From JAVBLQ01 sp031553435 (GTDB lineage Bacteria; Bacteroidota; Bacteroidia; Bacteroidales; Azobacteroidaceae): DNA of 63,152 nt. A model generated the notes under the pieces. The model was given only the letters and a program-made list of their open reading frames with translations, was not told where the DNA came from and made no database searches. Position 1 is the first letter of the stretch, and each line of letters starts with the position of its first letter. The DNA lies in contig JAVBLQ010000004.1 of assembly GCA_031553435.1 (NCBI GenBank), positions 1-63,152 on the forward strand, given 5' to 3'. Shown here in pieces: positions 9,011-17,672 of this stretch. The position numbers and the translations under genes were made by a program.

Positions 9011-9036
9011 TACTTCGTGTCTTTGTGTCTTCGTGC
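8986..9036. repeat. Perfect 16-bp-arm palindrome (GCACGAAGACACAAAG family)
   Basis: GCACGAAGACACAAAG at 8986-9001 is exactly mirrored by 9021-9036, with a 19-nt loop. The left arm is in the 3' end of the DUF4922 gene; the right arm lies before the next start. Related words occur at 13757-13772 and 48978-48990. Confidence 0.85.
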
Positions 9037-9053
9037 TTAAAAAAATTACACAA

Positions 9054-10406
9054 ATGAAAATACCGGAAATAGCAATAGGAATCTTATCTTCCAAAGAAAT
9101 ACATTTTCAACTGAATATTCCATATCGTTTGCGTGGAACGGATAAAGTATTTGCCGGCAAAGGAAAAGCTATTTTCTCCCCCGCCAATGAAATTATTTTG
9201 TTTTTTGACCGGGAGAAAGTAACACTAAACGGCAATGTTTATTTGGAACCGCTTGATTCCCAATCTGCAAATTTTGACTTGTTTGATGTAGTCATTGGTA
9301 TCAATTTCCATTGGGAACGCAAAGAAGACCAGCGTTTCAAAGGAATACTGAAATTTATCACTGAAAATGGAGCAATTACAGCAATCAATATTCTACCTGT
9401 TGAAGATTATCTCGAAAGTGTGATTTCGTCCGAGATGAGCGCCACTTCTTCACTTGAATTGCTGAAAGCACATGCCGTTATTTCGAGAAGCTGGTTGTTG
9501 GCGCAAAAGCAAAAATCTCAACAACTCGATCAACATTCCGATACCTATCAGTCTATTCACGAAACCGAAGACGAATATGTTCGCTGGTACGACCGGGAAG
9601 ATCATGAGCATTTTGATGTTTGCGCAGATGATCATTGTCAACGTTATCAGGGAATTACTAAAGTTTCCACACCATTGGTAAAACAAGCGATTCAGGAAAC
9701 TTTCGGAGAATTATTGATGTTTGGAGATGAAATCTGCGATGCCCGTTTTTCCAAATGTTGCGGAGGAGTTACGGAAAAATTTGAAAATAATTGGGAACCG
9801 GTTTCTCATCCGTATCTGGTTAAATTGATTGATAATGATTTTCAACCTGTTGATTATGAATTGGATCTGACCAGTGAAACCCGTGCGAAAAAATGGATTG
9901 AAGAAAATCCGCCGGCTTTCTGCAATACAACAGATAAAAACGTATTGGTGCAGGTATTAAATGATTATGATCAGGAAACTCCGGACTTCTACCGTTGGAA
10001 AGTAGAGTTTACTCAATCTCAGATCTCAGACTTAATTCACCGGAAAACAGGTTGGGATTTTGGTCAGATTATCAACCTCATTCCAATAGAAAGAGGAGAA
10101 TCCGCACGTTTGATCCGTTTGAAAATTGTAGGAACAAAATTGACGAAAATCATTGGAAAAGAGTTGTATATCCGCAAAGCATTATCCGAATCCCATTTAT
10201 ATAGTTCAGCCTTTATTATTGAAAAAGAATTCGGAGAATCTGAGATTCCTGAAAAATTCATATTGAAAGGTGCTGGCTGGGGACATGGTGTCGGACTGTG
10301 CCAGATCGGAGCCGCCGTTATGGGAAGTAAAGGTTATGACTATAAGCAAATATTGACACATTATTTTCCAGAAACAAGCCTAATAAGAAAGTGGAAAATT
10401 AAATAA
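9054..10406 (+). CDS. SpoIID/LytB-domain protein
   Basis: 450 aa from the ATG at 9054. A GTG at 9033 lies in the palindrome arm and is rejected. SpoIID relatives bind or cleave denuded glycan strands (lytic transglycosylase in Bacillus). Visible: LPVEDYLESVISSEMSATSSLELLKAHAVISRSW at about 110-150, where the Glu of SSEM matches the family's catalytic Glu; later KCCGGVTEKFENNW and the C-terminal GAGWGHGVGLCQIGA block. No signal peptide is evident, which is odd for a wall enzyme. It sits between a HIT-like enzyme and an AmpG-like permease. Confidence 0.88.
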   Translation: MKIPEIAIGILSSKEIHFQLNIPYRLRGTDKVFAGKGKAIFSPANEIILFFDREKVTLNGNVYLEPLDSQSANFDLFDVVIGINFHWERKEDQRFKGILKFITENGAITAINILPVEDYLESVISSEMSATSSLELLKAHAVISRSWLLAQKQKSQQLDQHSDTYQSIHETEDEYVRWYDREDHEHFDVCADDHCQRYQGITKVSTPLVKQAIQETFGELLMFGDEICDARFSKCCGGVTEKFENNWEPVSHPYLVKLIDNDFQPVDYELDLTSETRAKKWIEENPPAFCNTTDKNVLVQVLNDYDQETPDFYRWKVEFTQSQISDLIHRKTGWDFGQIINLIPIERGESARLIRLKIVGTKLTKIIGKELYIRKALSESHLYSSAFIIEKEFGESEIPEKFILKGAGWGHGVGLCQIGAAVMGSKGYDYKQILTHYFPETSLIRKWKIK

Positions 10407-10412
10407 TTTTTT

Positions 10413-11696
10413 ATGAAAAACAACAAAGTTAATCCTTGGGCATGGATTCCAACGCTGTATTTTGCAGAGGGAATCCCATACGTAGCAGTAGTTACCATTT
10501 CCGTTATTATGTACAAAAACCTGGGAATGTCGAATACTGATATTGCTTTTTACACCAGTTGGCTTTATTTCCCATGGCTGATCAAACCATTCTGGAGCCC
10601 GTTCGTAGATTTACTGAAAACCAAACGTTGGTGGATCATCACCATGCAATTGTTCATTGGAGCCGGTTTGGCGGGAGTTGCGTTTTGCATTCCCACTCAT
10701 TTTTATGTTCAGGCGACACTGGCTTTTTTCTGGTTGGTCGCTTTTAGTTCGGCCACACACGATATTGCCGCCGATGGATTTTATATGCTTGGTTTAGAGC
10801 CTAATGAACAGGCTTTTTATGTGGGTATCCGAAGTACATTTTACCGGATTGCTACTATTTTCGGACAAGGAGTGCTTGTTTTCTTTGCCGGATATCTCGA
10901 AGAAACAACCGGAAATATACCTTATGCCTGGAGCATTGTTTTTTATATCGTAGCCGGATTATTTGTGGCTTTCTTTGTATATCATAAATTTATATTGCCT
11001 TATCCCAATACCGATAAACCGACGCCCAATGTTACTGCCAGCAGTATATTTGCAGAATTTGCAATGACATTTGTTACTTTTTTTACTAAAAAATACGCCC
11101 TTGTCAGTATATTTTTCATGTTGACCTACAGGTTTGCAGAAGCGCAATTGTTGAAACTCATTCAACCTTTTCTGTTGGATTCTTATGAAAAAGGAGGATT
11201 ACAATTATCTACACAGGAAGTAGGTATTGTGTATGGAACTGTTGGCGTTATTGGGCTGACAGTAGGCGGAATACTTGGAGGAATCGTTGCTGCTAAAGGC
11301 GGATTGAAAAAATGGCTATGGCCTATGATGATGAGCATGTTGCTGACTTGTGTCACATTTGTATATCTGGCTTATGCTCAACCACACAATCTGTTGGTTA
11401 TCAATATCTGTGTGTTAATCGAACAATTCGGTTATGGTTTCGGATTCACAGCTTATATGCTTTTTTTATTGTATTATTCCGAAGGAGAACACAAAACAGC
11501 TCACTATGCTTTTTGTACCGGACTAATGGCCATGGGAATGATGTTTCCCGGGATGATGGCAGGATGGATACAGGAAAAACTAGGTTATCAACACTTTTTT
11601 GTGTATGTGATGATTTGTTCTATCGTTCCGATTATAGCCGCTTCCTTGTTGAAAATCGATCCGGATTATGGGAAGGCGAAGAAGAATGGAAAATGA
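10413..11696 (+). CDS. AmpG-like MFS permease (muropeptide/MurNAc importer)
   Basis: 427 aa with about 12 hydrophobic segments. The N-terminal FAEGIPYVAV and LIKPFWSPFVD, followed by SATHDIAADGFYMLGL, match the AmpG/PAT branch of the major facilitator superfamily, which imports anhydro-muropeptides; MurT of Tannerella forsythia is the closest functional model. It follows the SpoIID-like gene by 6 nt and lies near murQ, murK and a NamZ-like gene, so it likely brings MurNAc or muropeptides into the cytoplasm. Substrate is inferred. Confidence 0.85.
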   Translation: MKNNKVNPWAWIPTLYFAEGIPYVAVVTISVIMYKNLGMSNTDIAFYTSWLYFPWLIKPFWSPFVDLLKTKRWWIITMQLFIGAGLAGVAFCIPTHFYVQATLAFFWLVAFSSATHDIAADGFYMLGLEPNEQAFYVGIRSTFYRIATIFGQGVLVFFAGYLEETTGNIPYAWSIVFYIVAGLFVAFFVYHKFILPYPNTDKPTPNVTASSIFAEFAMTFVTFFTKKYALVSIFFMLTYRFAEAQLLKLIQPFLLDSYEKGGLQLSTQEVGIVYGTVGVIGLTVGGILGGIVAAKGGLKKWLWPMMMSMLLTCVTFVYLAYAQPHNLLVINICVLIEQFGYGFGFTAYMLFLLYYSEGEHKTAHYAFCTGLMAMGMMFPGMMAGWIQEKLGYQHFFVYVMICSIVPIIAASLLKIDPDYGKAKKNGK

Positions 11697-11728
11697 TTGC
11701 GAAGAGATTAAAGTAACCTAATTAATGT

Positions 11729-11767
11729 TTTTGGGTGCACGGTACGCGGTGCACGGTGCACCCAAAA
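11729..11767. repeat. Intergenic palindrome (GGGTGCACGGTAC family)
   Basis: 12-bp arms TTTTGGGTGCAC (11729-11740) and GTGCACCCAAAA (11756-11767). Together with its left flank (CCTAATTAATG) it recurs at 56348-56463; a shorter relative is at 43654-43693, and GTGCA-rich fragments are at 41330-41360 and 46745-46775. Confidence 0.8.
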
Positions 11768-11809
11768 GTGTTATATGGATTCCATTTATGAACATTCTTA
11801 AAGTTTACT

Positions 11810-11933
11810 CCGGCACACAAGTGGTGCATCGACCGGCACACAAGTGGTGCATTGACCGGCACACAAGTGGTGCATTGACCGACACACAAGTAGTGCATCG
11901 ACCGGCACACAAGCAGTGCATCGACCGACACAA
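11810..11933. repeat. 23-bp tandem repeat, five copies plus a partial
   Basis: Unit CCGGCACACAAGTGGTGCATCGA starts at 11810, 11833, 11856, 11879 and 11902, and a 9-bp partial copy at 11925. Copies differ at one to three positions. Each unit junction carries a GTGC/GGCAC dyad. It lies just upstream of the NamZ-like gene, where promoter or leader elements would be expected. There are no spacers, so it is not CRISPR. Short reading frames across it on both strands are artefacts. Confidence 0.95.
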
Positions 11934-11969
11934 CAAATGTTAATTTCTGAGTACAAGGTAAAATTTAAT

Positions 11970-13220
11970 ATGGAATTGAAAATGAAAAAAATAATTATCA
12001 GTTGTTTGCTCATCCTATTTGCCTGTAATTTTGTTCAGGCTCAGAAGGTTAAAACGGGAATTGAGCAATTGAAGAAAGAAAATTTCAAACAACTTGCAGG
12101 CAAACGGGTAGGATTGATCACTAATCCTACAGGTGTGGACTATAATTTGAAATCCACTGTTGATATTTTGCATGAAGCTCCCAATGTAAACCTGGTTGCC
12201 TTGTTTGGTCCGGAGCATGGAGTCCGCGGTGATTTTGCCGCCGGGGCCAAAATCACGGACGAAAAAGATAAAAAAACAGGACTGCAGATTTACAGCCTAT
12301 ATGGAAAAACGCGGAAACCCACTCCTGAAATGTTGCAGGGAATTGACGCCTTAGTTTATGATATCCAGGATATCGGATCACGTTCTTATACTTACATCAG
12401 TACATTGGGCCTGGCAATGGAAGCCGCTGCCGAAAATAATATCGAAGTGATTGTACTGGATCGTCCCAATCCTTTGGGCGGACAAAAAATGGAAGGTGCA
12501 ATTACCGAAAAAGAATTTACATCTTTTGTCAGCCAATTTCCCATTCCATATGTACATGGTTTGACTTGCGGAGAATTAGCCCGTTTTCTGAATGAAGAAG
12601 GTTTGTTGGAGAATAAAGTAAAATGTAAATTGACTGTGATCCCGATGAAAGGATGGAAAAGAAAAATGACCTTTGATCAAACAGGTTTGCCTTGGGTGCC
12701 GTCTTCTCCACATATTCCTCATTGGGAATCAGCTTATTTTTATCCTGTTTCAGGTATTTTGGGAGAATTATCGTTTGTCAACATTGGGGTAGGCTATACA
12801 CTGCCTTTTGAATTATTTGCCGTACCATGGGTTACTGATGCGGAACAATTGGCTATTAATCTGAATGCCTTAAAAATACCCGGAGTTGTTTTTCGTCCGA
12901 TTCATTACACACCTTATTATAGTCAGTTGAAAGGAGAAGCTGTGAATGGAGTTCAAGTGCATGTTCAGGATTATGATAAAGTTCCGCTTTCTATCATTCA
13001 GTTCTATGTATTACAGGAGTGGCACAAAATGTATCCCGCTCAAAATTTGTTTGACGAAAAGAACAAAGATCGTTTCAATATGTTCGATAAAGTTTGTGGA
13101 ACGGATAAGATTCGTGAAACTTTCACTCAACGTTTTCTGGTAGAGGATATTTTGCCGGTCTGGAACAAAGGCGTTGAGGAATTTAGGGCGAAGGTTAAGA
13201 AATACTTTATATATAAGTGA
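11970..13220 (+). CDS. namZ: DUF1343 protein, exo-beta-N-acetylmuramidase (GH171, NamZ-like)
   Basis: 416 aa from ATG 11970 (ATG 11982 is also possible). The N-terminus KKIIISCLLILFACNFVQAQ is a signal peptide, so the enzyme acts in the periplasm or outside. GIEQL, RVGLITNPTGVD, ALFGPEHGVRGDFAAGA, YDIQDIGSRSYTYIS, VLDRPNPLGG and EGLLENK are hallmark blocks of DUF1343, whose Bacillus and Tannerella members release MurNAc from the non-reducing end of glycan. This supplies the MurNAc used by permease, kinase and MurQ. Frames starting at 11916 read through the tandem repeat and are rejected. Confidence 0.9.
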   Translation: MELKMKKIIISCLLILFACNFVQAQKVKTGIEQLKKENFKQLAGKRVGLITNPTGVDYNLKSTVDILHEAPNVNLVALFGPEHGVRGDFAAGAKITDEKDKKTGLQIYSLYGKTRKPTPEMLQGIDALVYDIQDIGSRSYTYISTLGLAMEAAAENNIEVIVLDRPNPLGGQKMEGAITEKEFTSFVSQFPIPYVHGLTCGELARFLNEEGLLENKVKCKLTVIPMKGWKRKMTFDQTGLPWVPSSPHIPHWESAYFYPVSGILGELSFVNIGVGYTLPFELFAVPWVTDAEQLAINLNALKIPGVVFRPIHYTPYYSQLKGEAVNGVQVHVQDYDKVPLSIIQFYVLQEWHKMYPAQNLFDEKNKDRFNMFDKVCGTDKIRETFTQRFLVEDILPVWNKGVEEFRAKVKKYFIYK

Positions 13221-13230
13221 AAAGAATGAA

Positions 13231-13284
13231 AAATGAAGAATGAAGAATTATGTCGTGTGTAAGCCAATTCTTCATTCTTCATTT
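13231..13284. repeat. Perfect 19-bp-arm palindrome between convergent genes
   Basis: AAATGAAGAATGAAGAATT (13231-13249) is exactly mirrored at 13266-13284. It lies between the convergent ends of namZ and the lipoprotein gene, so it probably serves as a bidirectional terminator. The loop GTCGTGTGTAAGCC shares CGTGTGTAAGC with the palindrome at 708-780. Confidence 0.85.
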
Positions 13285-13292
13285 TCCATTCT

Positions 13293-13763
13293 TCATTCAA
13301 TAAGTTCTTCAATAATCTCCGTAGTATCACCAACCACCGGAGCAGGCTTTTGTTCAATAGCTTCTTTCAGGAATAATCCCGGTTCATTGATCAGCCATTT
13401 CCCGTTTTCTTTAGAAAAATGTAATCTGCTTATTTTTCCTGTAGTCGATGGGAGAGGGACTGTGATTGTTATTGTCGCATTTTTTCCATCTACTTCTATT
13501 TTGTCAATGGGAGATGCTGTAGATTGCAAAGCGTCTTTTGTTTTGGAGTCGAGCGAATTTTCAAAAATATCGGATGCATCTTCCCACTTTTCGGAAGTCG
13601 ATTGAGTTACATATCGTTTAGCTGTTGCCAGATCTTCGGAAACAATGGCAGAGAAAAAATGATCACCGGCTTCTTTGACCAGAATTTTCTCATCATTTCC
13701 ACAAGATGTGAAAATCATCCATGCGATTATTATGAAAAAAGGGCAAGAAAATGTGTTCTTCAT
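13293..13763 (-). CDS. Small lipoprotein, DUF4878-like
   Basis: 156 aa. An N-terminal hydrophobic segment ends in TSCGN, a lipobox, so the mature protein is a lipid-anchored envelope protein of about 135 residues. The middle (FFSAIVSEDLATAKRYVTQSTSEKW ... ATITITVPLP ... KENGKWLI) looks like the SnoaL/NTF2-like DUF4878 fold. It lies 14 nt downstream of the MoxR gene, where a DUF58 gene is usually found. Function unknown. Confidence 0.8.
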   Translation of the reverse strand: MKNTFSCPFFIIIAWMIFTSCGNDEKILVKEAGDHFFSAIVSEDLATAKRYVTQSTSEKWEDASDIFENSLDSKTKDALQSTASPIDKIEVDGKNATITITVPLPSTTGKISRLHFSKENGKWLINEPGLFLKEAIEQKPAPVVGDTTEIIEELIE

Positions 13764-13777
13764 CTGCGTCTTCGTGT

Positions 13778-14749
13778 TTATTTAGGAACTTCAACTTTTT
13801 CAATCAGTCTGCGGCAAATAGTTGCTGTGGAATGACCTTCCATCTCGGTTTCTGCCGATAGAATCAAACGGTGCTGAAGAACCGGAACAGCAATGTATTT
13901 GATGTCGTCAGGCGTAACGAAGTCCCGTCCCTGCAACAACGCAAATGCTTTGGAAGCATTCAGTATGGCAATAGACGCACGCGGAGAAGCTCCCAGATAA
14001 ATTGCAGGACTATTGCGTGTAGCCACCACAATTTGTGAAATGTATTTAAGCAAACTTTGTTCGACATAAATCTTGGAAACCAACCCCCTGAAATCCTTGA
14101 TTTCCTGTTTGGAGAGAATTGATGCAACAGACTCCAGTTTGTTCAGTTTTATGTTTTGATGATGGCGTTCTAATATTTGCAGTTCGTTCTCTGGACTGGG
14201 ATAATTGATAATAATCTTCATCAGGAAACGGTCTAACTGAGCTTCCGGCAACCGGTAAGTACCTTCCTGTTCGATAGGATTCTGTGTGGCGATTACACTG
14301 TAAATATCTCCCATCAAATAAGTTTTATTATCAATAGTCACCTGGCGTTCTTCCATTACTTCGAAAAGTGCGGATTGTGTTTTAGCCGGGGCGCGGTTGA
14401 TCTCGTCAATCAATACTATTTCTGAAAAAATAGGACCTCTGTGGAATTCAAAATCATTACTTTTCAAGTTGAAAACGGTTGTTCCCAACACATCCGAAGG
14501 CATCAGGTCGGGCGTAAATTGAATACGGGAAAAATCAGCATCGATCAATTTGGCTGTTAGCCTGGCAATCAATGTTTTGGCGATCCCCGGAACGCCTTCT
14601 ATCAATATATGCCCGTCGGCAAGGATAGCCGTAAGGATAAGATCGATAGTCTGCTCTTCTCCTACAATAATTTCTGAAATTTTGGATTTCAGTTCTTTTA
14701 TTTTGCTTGAAAATTCACTGACGTCAAGCCTGTTTTCGAATGTTTCCAT
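13778..14749 (-). CDS. MoxR-family AAA+ ATPase
   Basis: 323 aa. Walker A variant GVPGIAKT at about 56-63 (typical of MoxR), Walker B IVLIDEINRAPAKTQSALFEVMEE at about 112-135, sensor motif ATQNPIEQEGTYRLPEAQLDRFL, and the C-terminal lid SPRASIAILNASKAFA. MoxR ATPases act as chaperones for membrane-associated partners. Overlaps the DUF4350 gene by one base and ends the five-gene operon spoIIM-membrane-DUF4129-DUF4350-moxR. Confidence 0.95.
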   Translation of the reverse strand: METFENRLDVSEFSSKIKELKSKISEIIVGEEQTIDLILTAILADGHILIEGVPGIAKTLIARLTAKLIDADFSRIQFTPDLMPSDVLGTTVFNLKSNDFEFHRGPIFSEIVLIDEINRAPAKTQSALFEVMEERQVTIDNKTYLMGDIYSVIATQNPIEQEGTYRLPEAQLDRFLMKIIINYPSPENELQILERHHQNIKLNKLESVASILSKQEIKDFRGLVSKIYVEQSLLKYISQIVVATRNSPAIYLGASPRASIAILNASKAFALLQGRDFVTPDDIKYIAVPVLQHRLILSAETEMEGHSTATICRRLIEKVEVPK

Positions 14750-15957
14750 TATGTTGTTTTTTTGTTTATCTTTTTATTTCCGAACAAATCCATCTTTTGG
14801 ATATATTCTAATGCTTCGGAATCAGTAATGTAAGCACCTTCGTATATTTCTTTCAGTTTTGTGAACAAAAATTTTACTTCATTGAAAGGCTCTCCGGTTT
14901 TAGATGCGATGCGCTTGAATAATGCTTCATTAAACGGTTCATCGATGATATCGATTGCATACTGACGTTTGATTTGTTCGGCAAAATAAATATATTTTTT
15001 ACGGGCAATATCCGTATTGTCGTTTCTTCTTAAATATAAAGCGGCCAGGGTGCGGACAAATCTTAAAGTCCGGTTTTCCGGATCTTTGATCACCGGAATC
15101 GATTTCTGCTTTCTTTTGGCTGTAAAAATCATGAACAGGAGAATAGTAATCAAAGTAATATACAATGCCCATCGCAATGAATTGTTGGACACGATAAACC
15201 TGACCGGAGACGGACTCTCATCCGTTCCCTCTCCATAATATTCGATTCTCATCAGAGGTTTATCTTTCAGATAAGAAAGTGTGGCTAATATAAATTCATT
15301 ATCCTTATGCAATATCCCGTAATTGGTATATAGGATTGGATTACAGCAGAGAATGAATTCTCCTTTCCCGACAGGTTTCCGGATAACAATGGCTTGCGAA
15401 CTATCGTTAACTGCGATTACAGAAGCATCTCCGGGTATTTTGCTGAATACATTGCTCGAAATGATAGCCGGAAATTCATACTTTTTCCCTTGGAATGACG
15501 GAGAACATAAATAAAGCGTTTCTTTTTTTTCCATCTGAGTCTTCAATATGCTTCCGTAAAAATCAAAATGATAAGTACTATTGAAAGCCAATGTATCTCT
15601 TAAAAATTTAGGAAAGCCGGGTGACGCGATCATTACCTTATGTCCATCGGAAACAAAGCTTATCAAATCGTTTAATTCTTCCTGATGCAGGTAGAAATCA
15701 TTGGAGATGATCAGCAAATTCTTATCTTTGATTTCACCCTCTCTTACAAGCCTTTCAATACTTTTATAAGAATGTGAATAATTACCATCCCAGGCATTTT
15801 CAAGTAAGTGGTCGAAAGCATAGCCGCCGAAAGGCTGTTTATCATATTTGCTGTATGTCGGGGTCCATCGGAACTCCTTGGGTGTCATTCGATTCAAAAA
15901 GAACAAAATGCCAAAGAGTAGCAAAATAAAGATTATGTATAGAACCGTATTTTTCAT
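14749..15957 (-). CDS. DUF4350-type membrane protein
   Basis: 402 aa. TM helix at residues about 4-22, a periplasmic Rossmann-like domain of the DUF4350 kind (LLIISNDFYLHQEELNDLISFVSDGHKVMIAS), a second TM at about 262-280, then a cytoplasmic helical tail. Overlaps both neighbours by 1-4 nt, so translation is coupled. Always seen with MoxR and DUF4129 genes; exact role unknown. Confidence 0.8.
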   Translation of the reverse strand: MKNTVLYIIFILLLFGILFFLNRMTPKEFRWTPTYSKYDKQPFGGYAFDHLLENAWDGNYSHSYKSIERLVREGEIKDKNLLIISNDFYLHQEELNDLISFVSDGHKVMIASPGFPKFLRDTLAFNSTYHFDFYGSILKTQMEKKETLYLCSPSFQGKKYEFPAIISSNVFSKIPGDASVIAVNDSSQAIVIRKPVGKGEFILCCNPILYTNYGILHKDNEFILATLSYLKDKPLMRIEYYGEGTDESPSPVRFIVSNNSLRWALYITLITILLFMIFTAKRKQKSIPVIKDPENRTLRFVRTLAALYLRRNDNTDIARKKYIYFAEQIKRQYAIDIIDEPFNEALFKRIASKTGEPFNEVKFLFTKLKEIYEGAYITDSEALEYIQKMDLFGNKKINKKTT

Positions 15958-16727
15958 GAATCCAATTTGTTTTTGATTTTGTTCGAAATTTCTTTTGACT
16001 CATGAAAATGCTCTTCGGTTGCCTCAAAATTACCGTAGCGGAAATAAAGGAAGAGATATGAAATGTCTTTGAACAGATATTTCAATTCCGAATCTTTCAT
16101 TTCATAAACATATTCGTTGACGGTTTTATTCGGATTCCAGACAATTTGTTCTTTTTCTTCCATCCATCTTAATGTTTGCAGATATTTCCAACGGATAGCG
16201 CTGAAATAATCTTTGGCGTTAAGCGCCTGATTGATTAATTTTTCAAAATCAATGCCATAGATGGTTTCATCCTCTTCTTTGATCTGATGTTTTAACCTTT
16301 TATTAAAAGAAAAGAAAGACGGACGATATTTGAACAAGATGAAAATGAAGAAGGCAACAACAATTCCACCGATAATGTACAATCCATAACCAACTTGCTT
16401 GACTGAGACATTCATATTTAAATGTTCAAACAGCCACCGGATAATGGCTAATTTCAACAAATCGAGCCACGAACGATCATCTTTAACAATGTGGGAATAA
16501 TAATCGAAATCTTTGTCTGACCGAAATTCCTCCAATTGAGACTGATCTAATTGTACCGGAGTAATTTTTTCCTTTTCGTACAATGCAGTATCTGCCGGTT
16601 CGACTTTGAGAAGAGGAAGATCATCTTCGATCTCTTCAATAAAAGACAGGGAGTCTATCGGTTCGACTTGTGCAAAACCGGATGAAAAAAAGAAAACAGT
16701 AAATATAATTAATAGGTATTTTTTCAC
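15954..16727 (-). CDS. DUF4129-like membrane protein
   Basis: 257 aa. Signal peptide (KKYLLIIFTVFFFSSGFAQ), one TM helix at about 115-137, then a cytoplasmic part DYFSAIRWKYLQTLRWMEEKEQIVWNPNKTVNEYVYEM matching the DUF4129 C-terminal helix-rich motif. Overlaps the start of the DUF4350 gene by 4 nt and abuts the upstream gene. Part of the MoxR cluster; function unknown. Confidence 0.78.
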   Translation of the reverse strand: MKKYLLIIFTVFFFSSGFAQVEPIDSLSFIEEIEDDLPLLKVEPADTALYEKEKITPVQLDQSQLEEFRSDKDFDYYSHIVKDDRSWLDLLKLAIIRWLFEHLNMNVSVKQVGYGLYIIGGIVVAFFIFILFKYRPSFFSFNKRLKHQIKEEDETIYGIDFEKLINQALNAKDYFSAIRWKYLQTLRWMEEKEQIVWNPNKTVNEYVYEMKDSELKYLFKDISYLFLYFRYGNFEATEEHFHESKEISNKIKNKLDS

Positions 16728-17668
16728 TATAATTCCTCAAAATTCTTAATCTGCTCCTGTAACGACACTCCTTCTTTCTCCTCAACGATACTTGTATAAT
16801 GAAATCCCATAGGAATGACTATGAGTGGAAGAAATATATATGTTCCGAAAGCAAAAAGAATACCGGAAATATATCCCGCAATGTCGCCGATAAAGAAACT
16901 ATCGGCTGTAGAAGTAGTTGTCAACATCAATTTGATGAACAGAACAATATAAAGCGGCACAATAAATATACCTTGCCCGATACTCATCAATAATCCCATT
17001 AAGAAAGAGACTCCGAATGTCCTGCCCCAATGCTGGAAACCGTATCTATAGCCTTCTATAAGGGCATTGATTATCCCATAATTTTTGAAATAAACAGGAT
17101 AGGGAGCAAGAAATAACGGCAACATAAATATAAGTATGGCAAAAACCAATAAAAATACGACAATGATTCCGAGCACAGCTCCTCCGATTGCACCTAATAT
17201 TCCTCCTGCAATTGCCAGTATCATAACTCCGATTATAATACAAATACCTATGGATAGAAATGACTGGAAAGTTTTGATTGCATAATGAATAATATCACTC
17301 TTCATTTCCTTGAGCGTTGTTTGTTTCGTTAACTTTCCTTCATGATGCCAGGTCATGATCGTTGCGCATAATCCGTAAATGACAGAAGAGGTAACGATCG
17401 ATAGAACATATATTGCCAATAAATTGAAACCTAGCGAATAAGCCATTGCTGTAGGATCTTCGTAATTTCCTCCTGTTATGGATGTGGAAAGTACAGTGCC
17501 GAAATAACTGTTGGCAAAATATCCCTGAATCATACAAATGGGTATGATAATCAAGGCAATACTCTTGAAAATGACTTTTGCATATTTTTGAATAAAACTG
17601 ATCGAATCAGATAGTACTTCTCCGAAAGTGCGAGTCCGGAATAACTTGGGTGTGCTTATTTCTTCCAT
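16727..17668 (-). CDS. Polytopic membrane protein of the MoxR cluster
   Basis: 313 aa with about six hydrophobic segments separated by short loops, including a Gly/Ile-rich run at about 140-185. The cytoplasmic N-terminus (RTRTFGEVLSDSISFIQKYAKVIFKS) is typical of proteins of the glycerophosphoryl-diester-phosphodiesterase membrane-domain type, but no catalytic domain is present. The stop/start junction with the DUF4129 gene overlaps by one base. Function unknown. Confidence 0.75.
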   Translation of the reverse strand: MEEISTPKLFRTRTFGEVLSDSISFIQKYAKVIFKSIALIIIPICMIQGYFANSYFGTVLSTSITGGNYEDPTAMAYSLGFNLLAIYVLSIVTSSVIYGLCATIMTWHHEGKLTKQTTLKEMKSDIIHYAIKTFQSFLSIGICIIIGVMILAIAGGILGAIGGAVLGIIVVFLLVFAILIFMLPLFLAPYPVYFKNYGIINALIEGYRYGFQHWGRTFGVSFLMGLLMSIGQGIFIVPLYIVLFIKLMLTTTSTADSFFIGDIAGYISGILFAFGTYIFLPLIVIPMGFHYTSIVEEKEGVSLQEQIKNFEEL

Positions 17669-17672
17669 AAAA

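Noticed and set aside
11810..11933. CRISPR array
   Set aside because: Units are contiguous with no spacers; no cas genes nearby.
11722..12013. Short frames on both strands across the tandem repeat (Cys/Val-rich on the minus strand)
   Set aside because: They are translations of the 23-bp repeat, with no start context.
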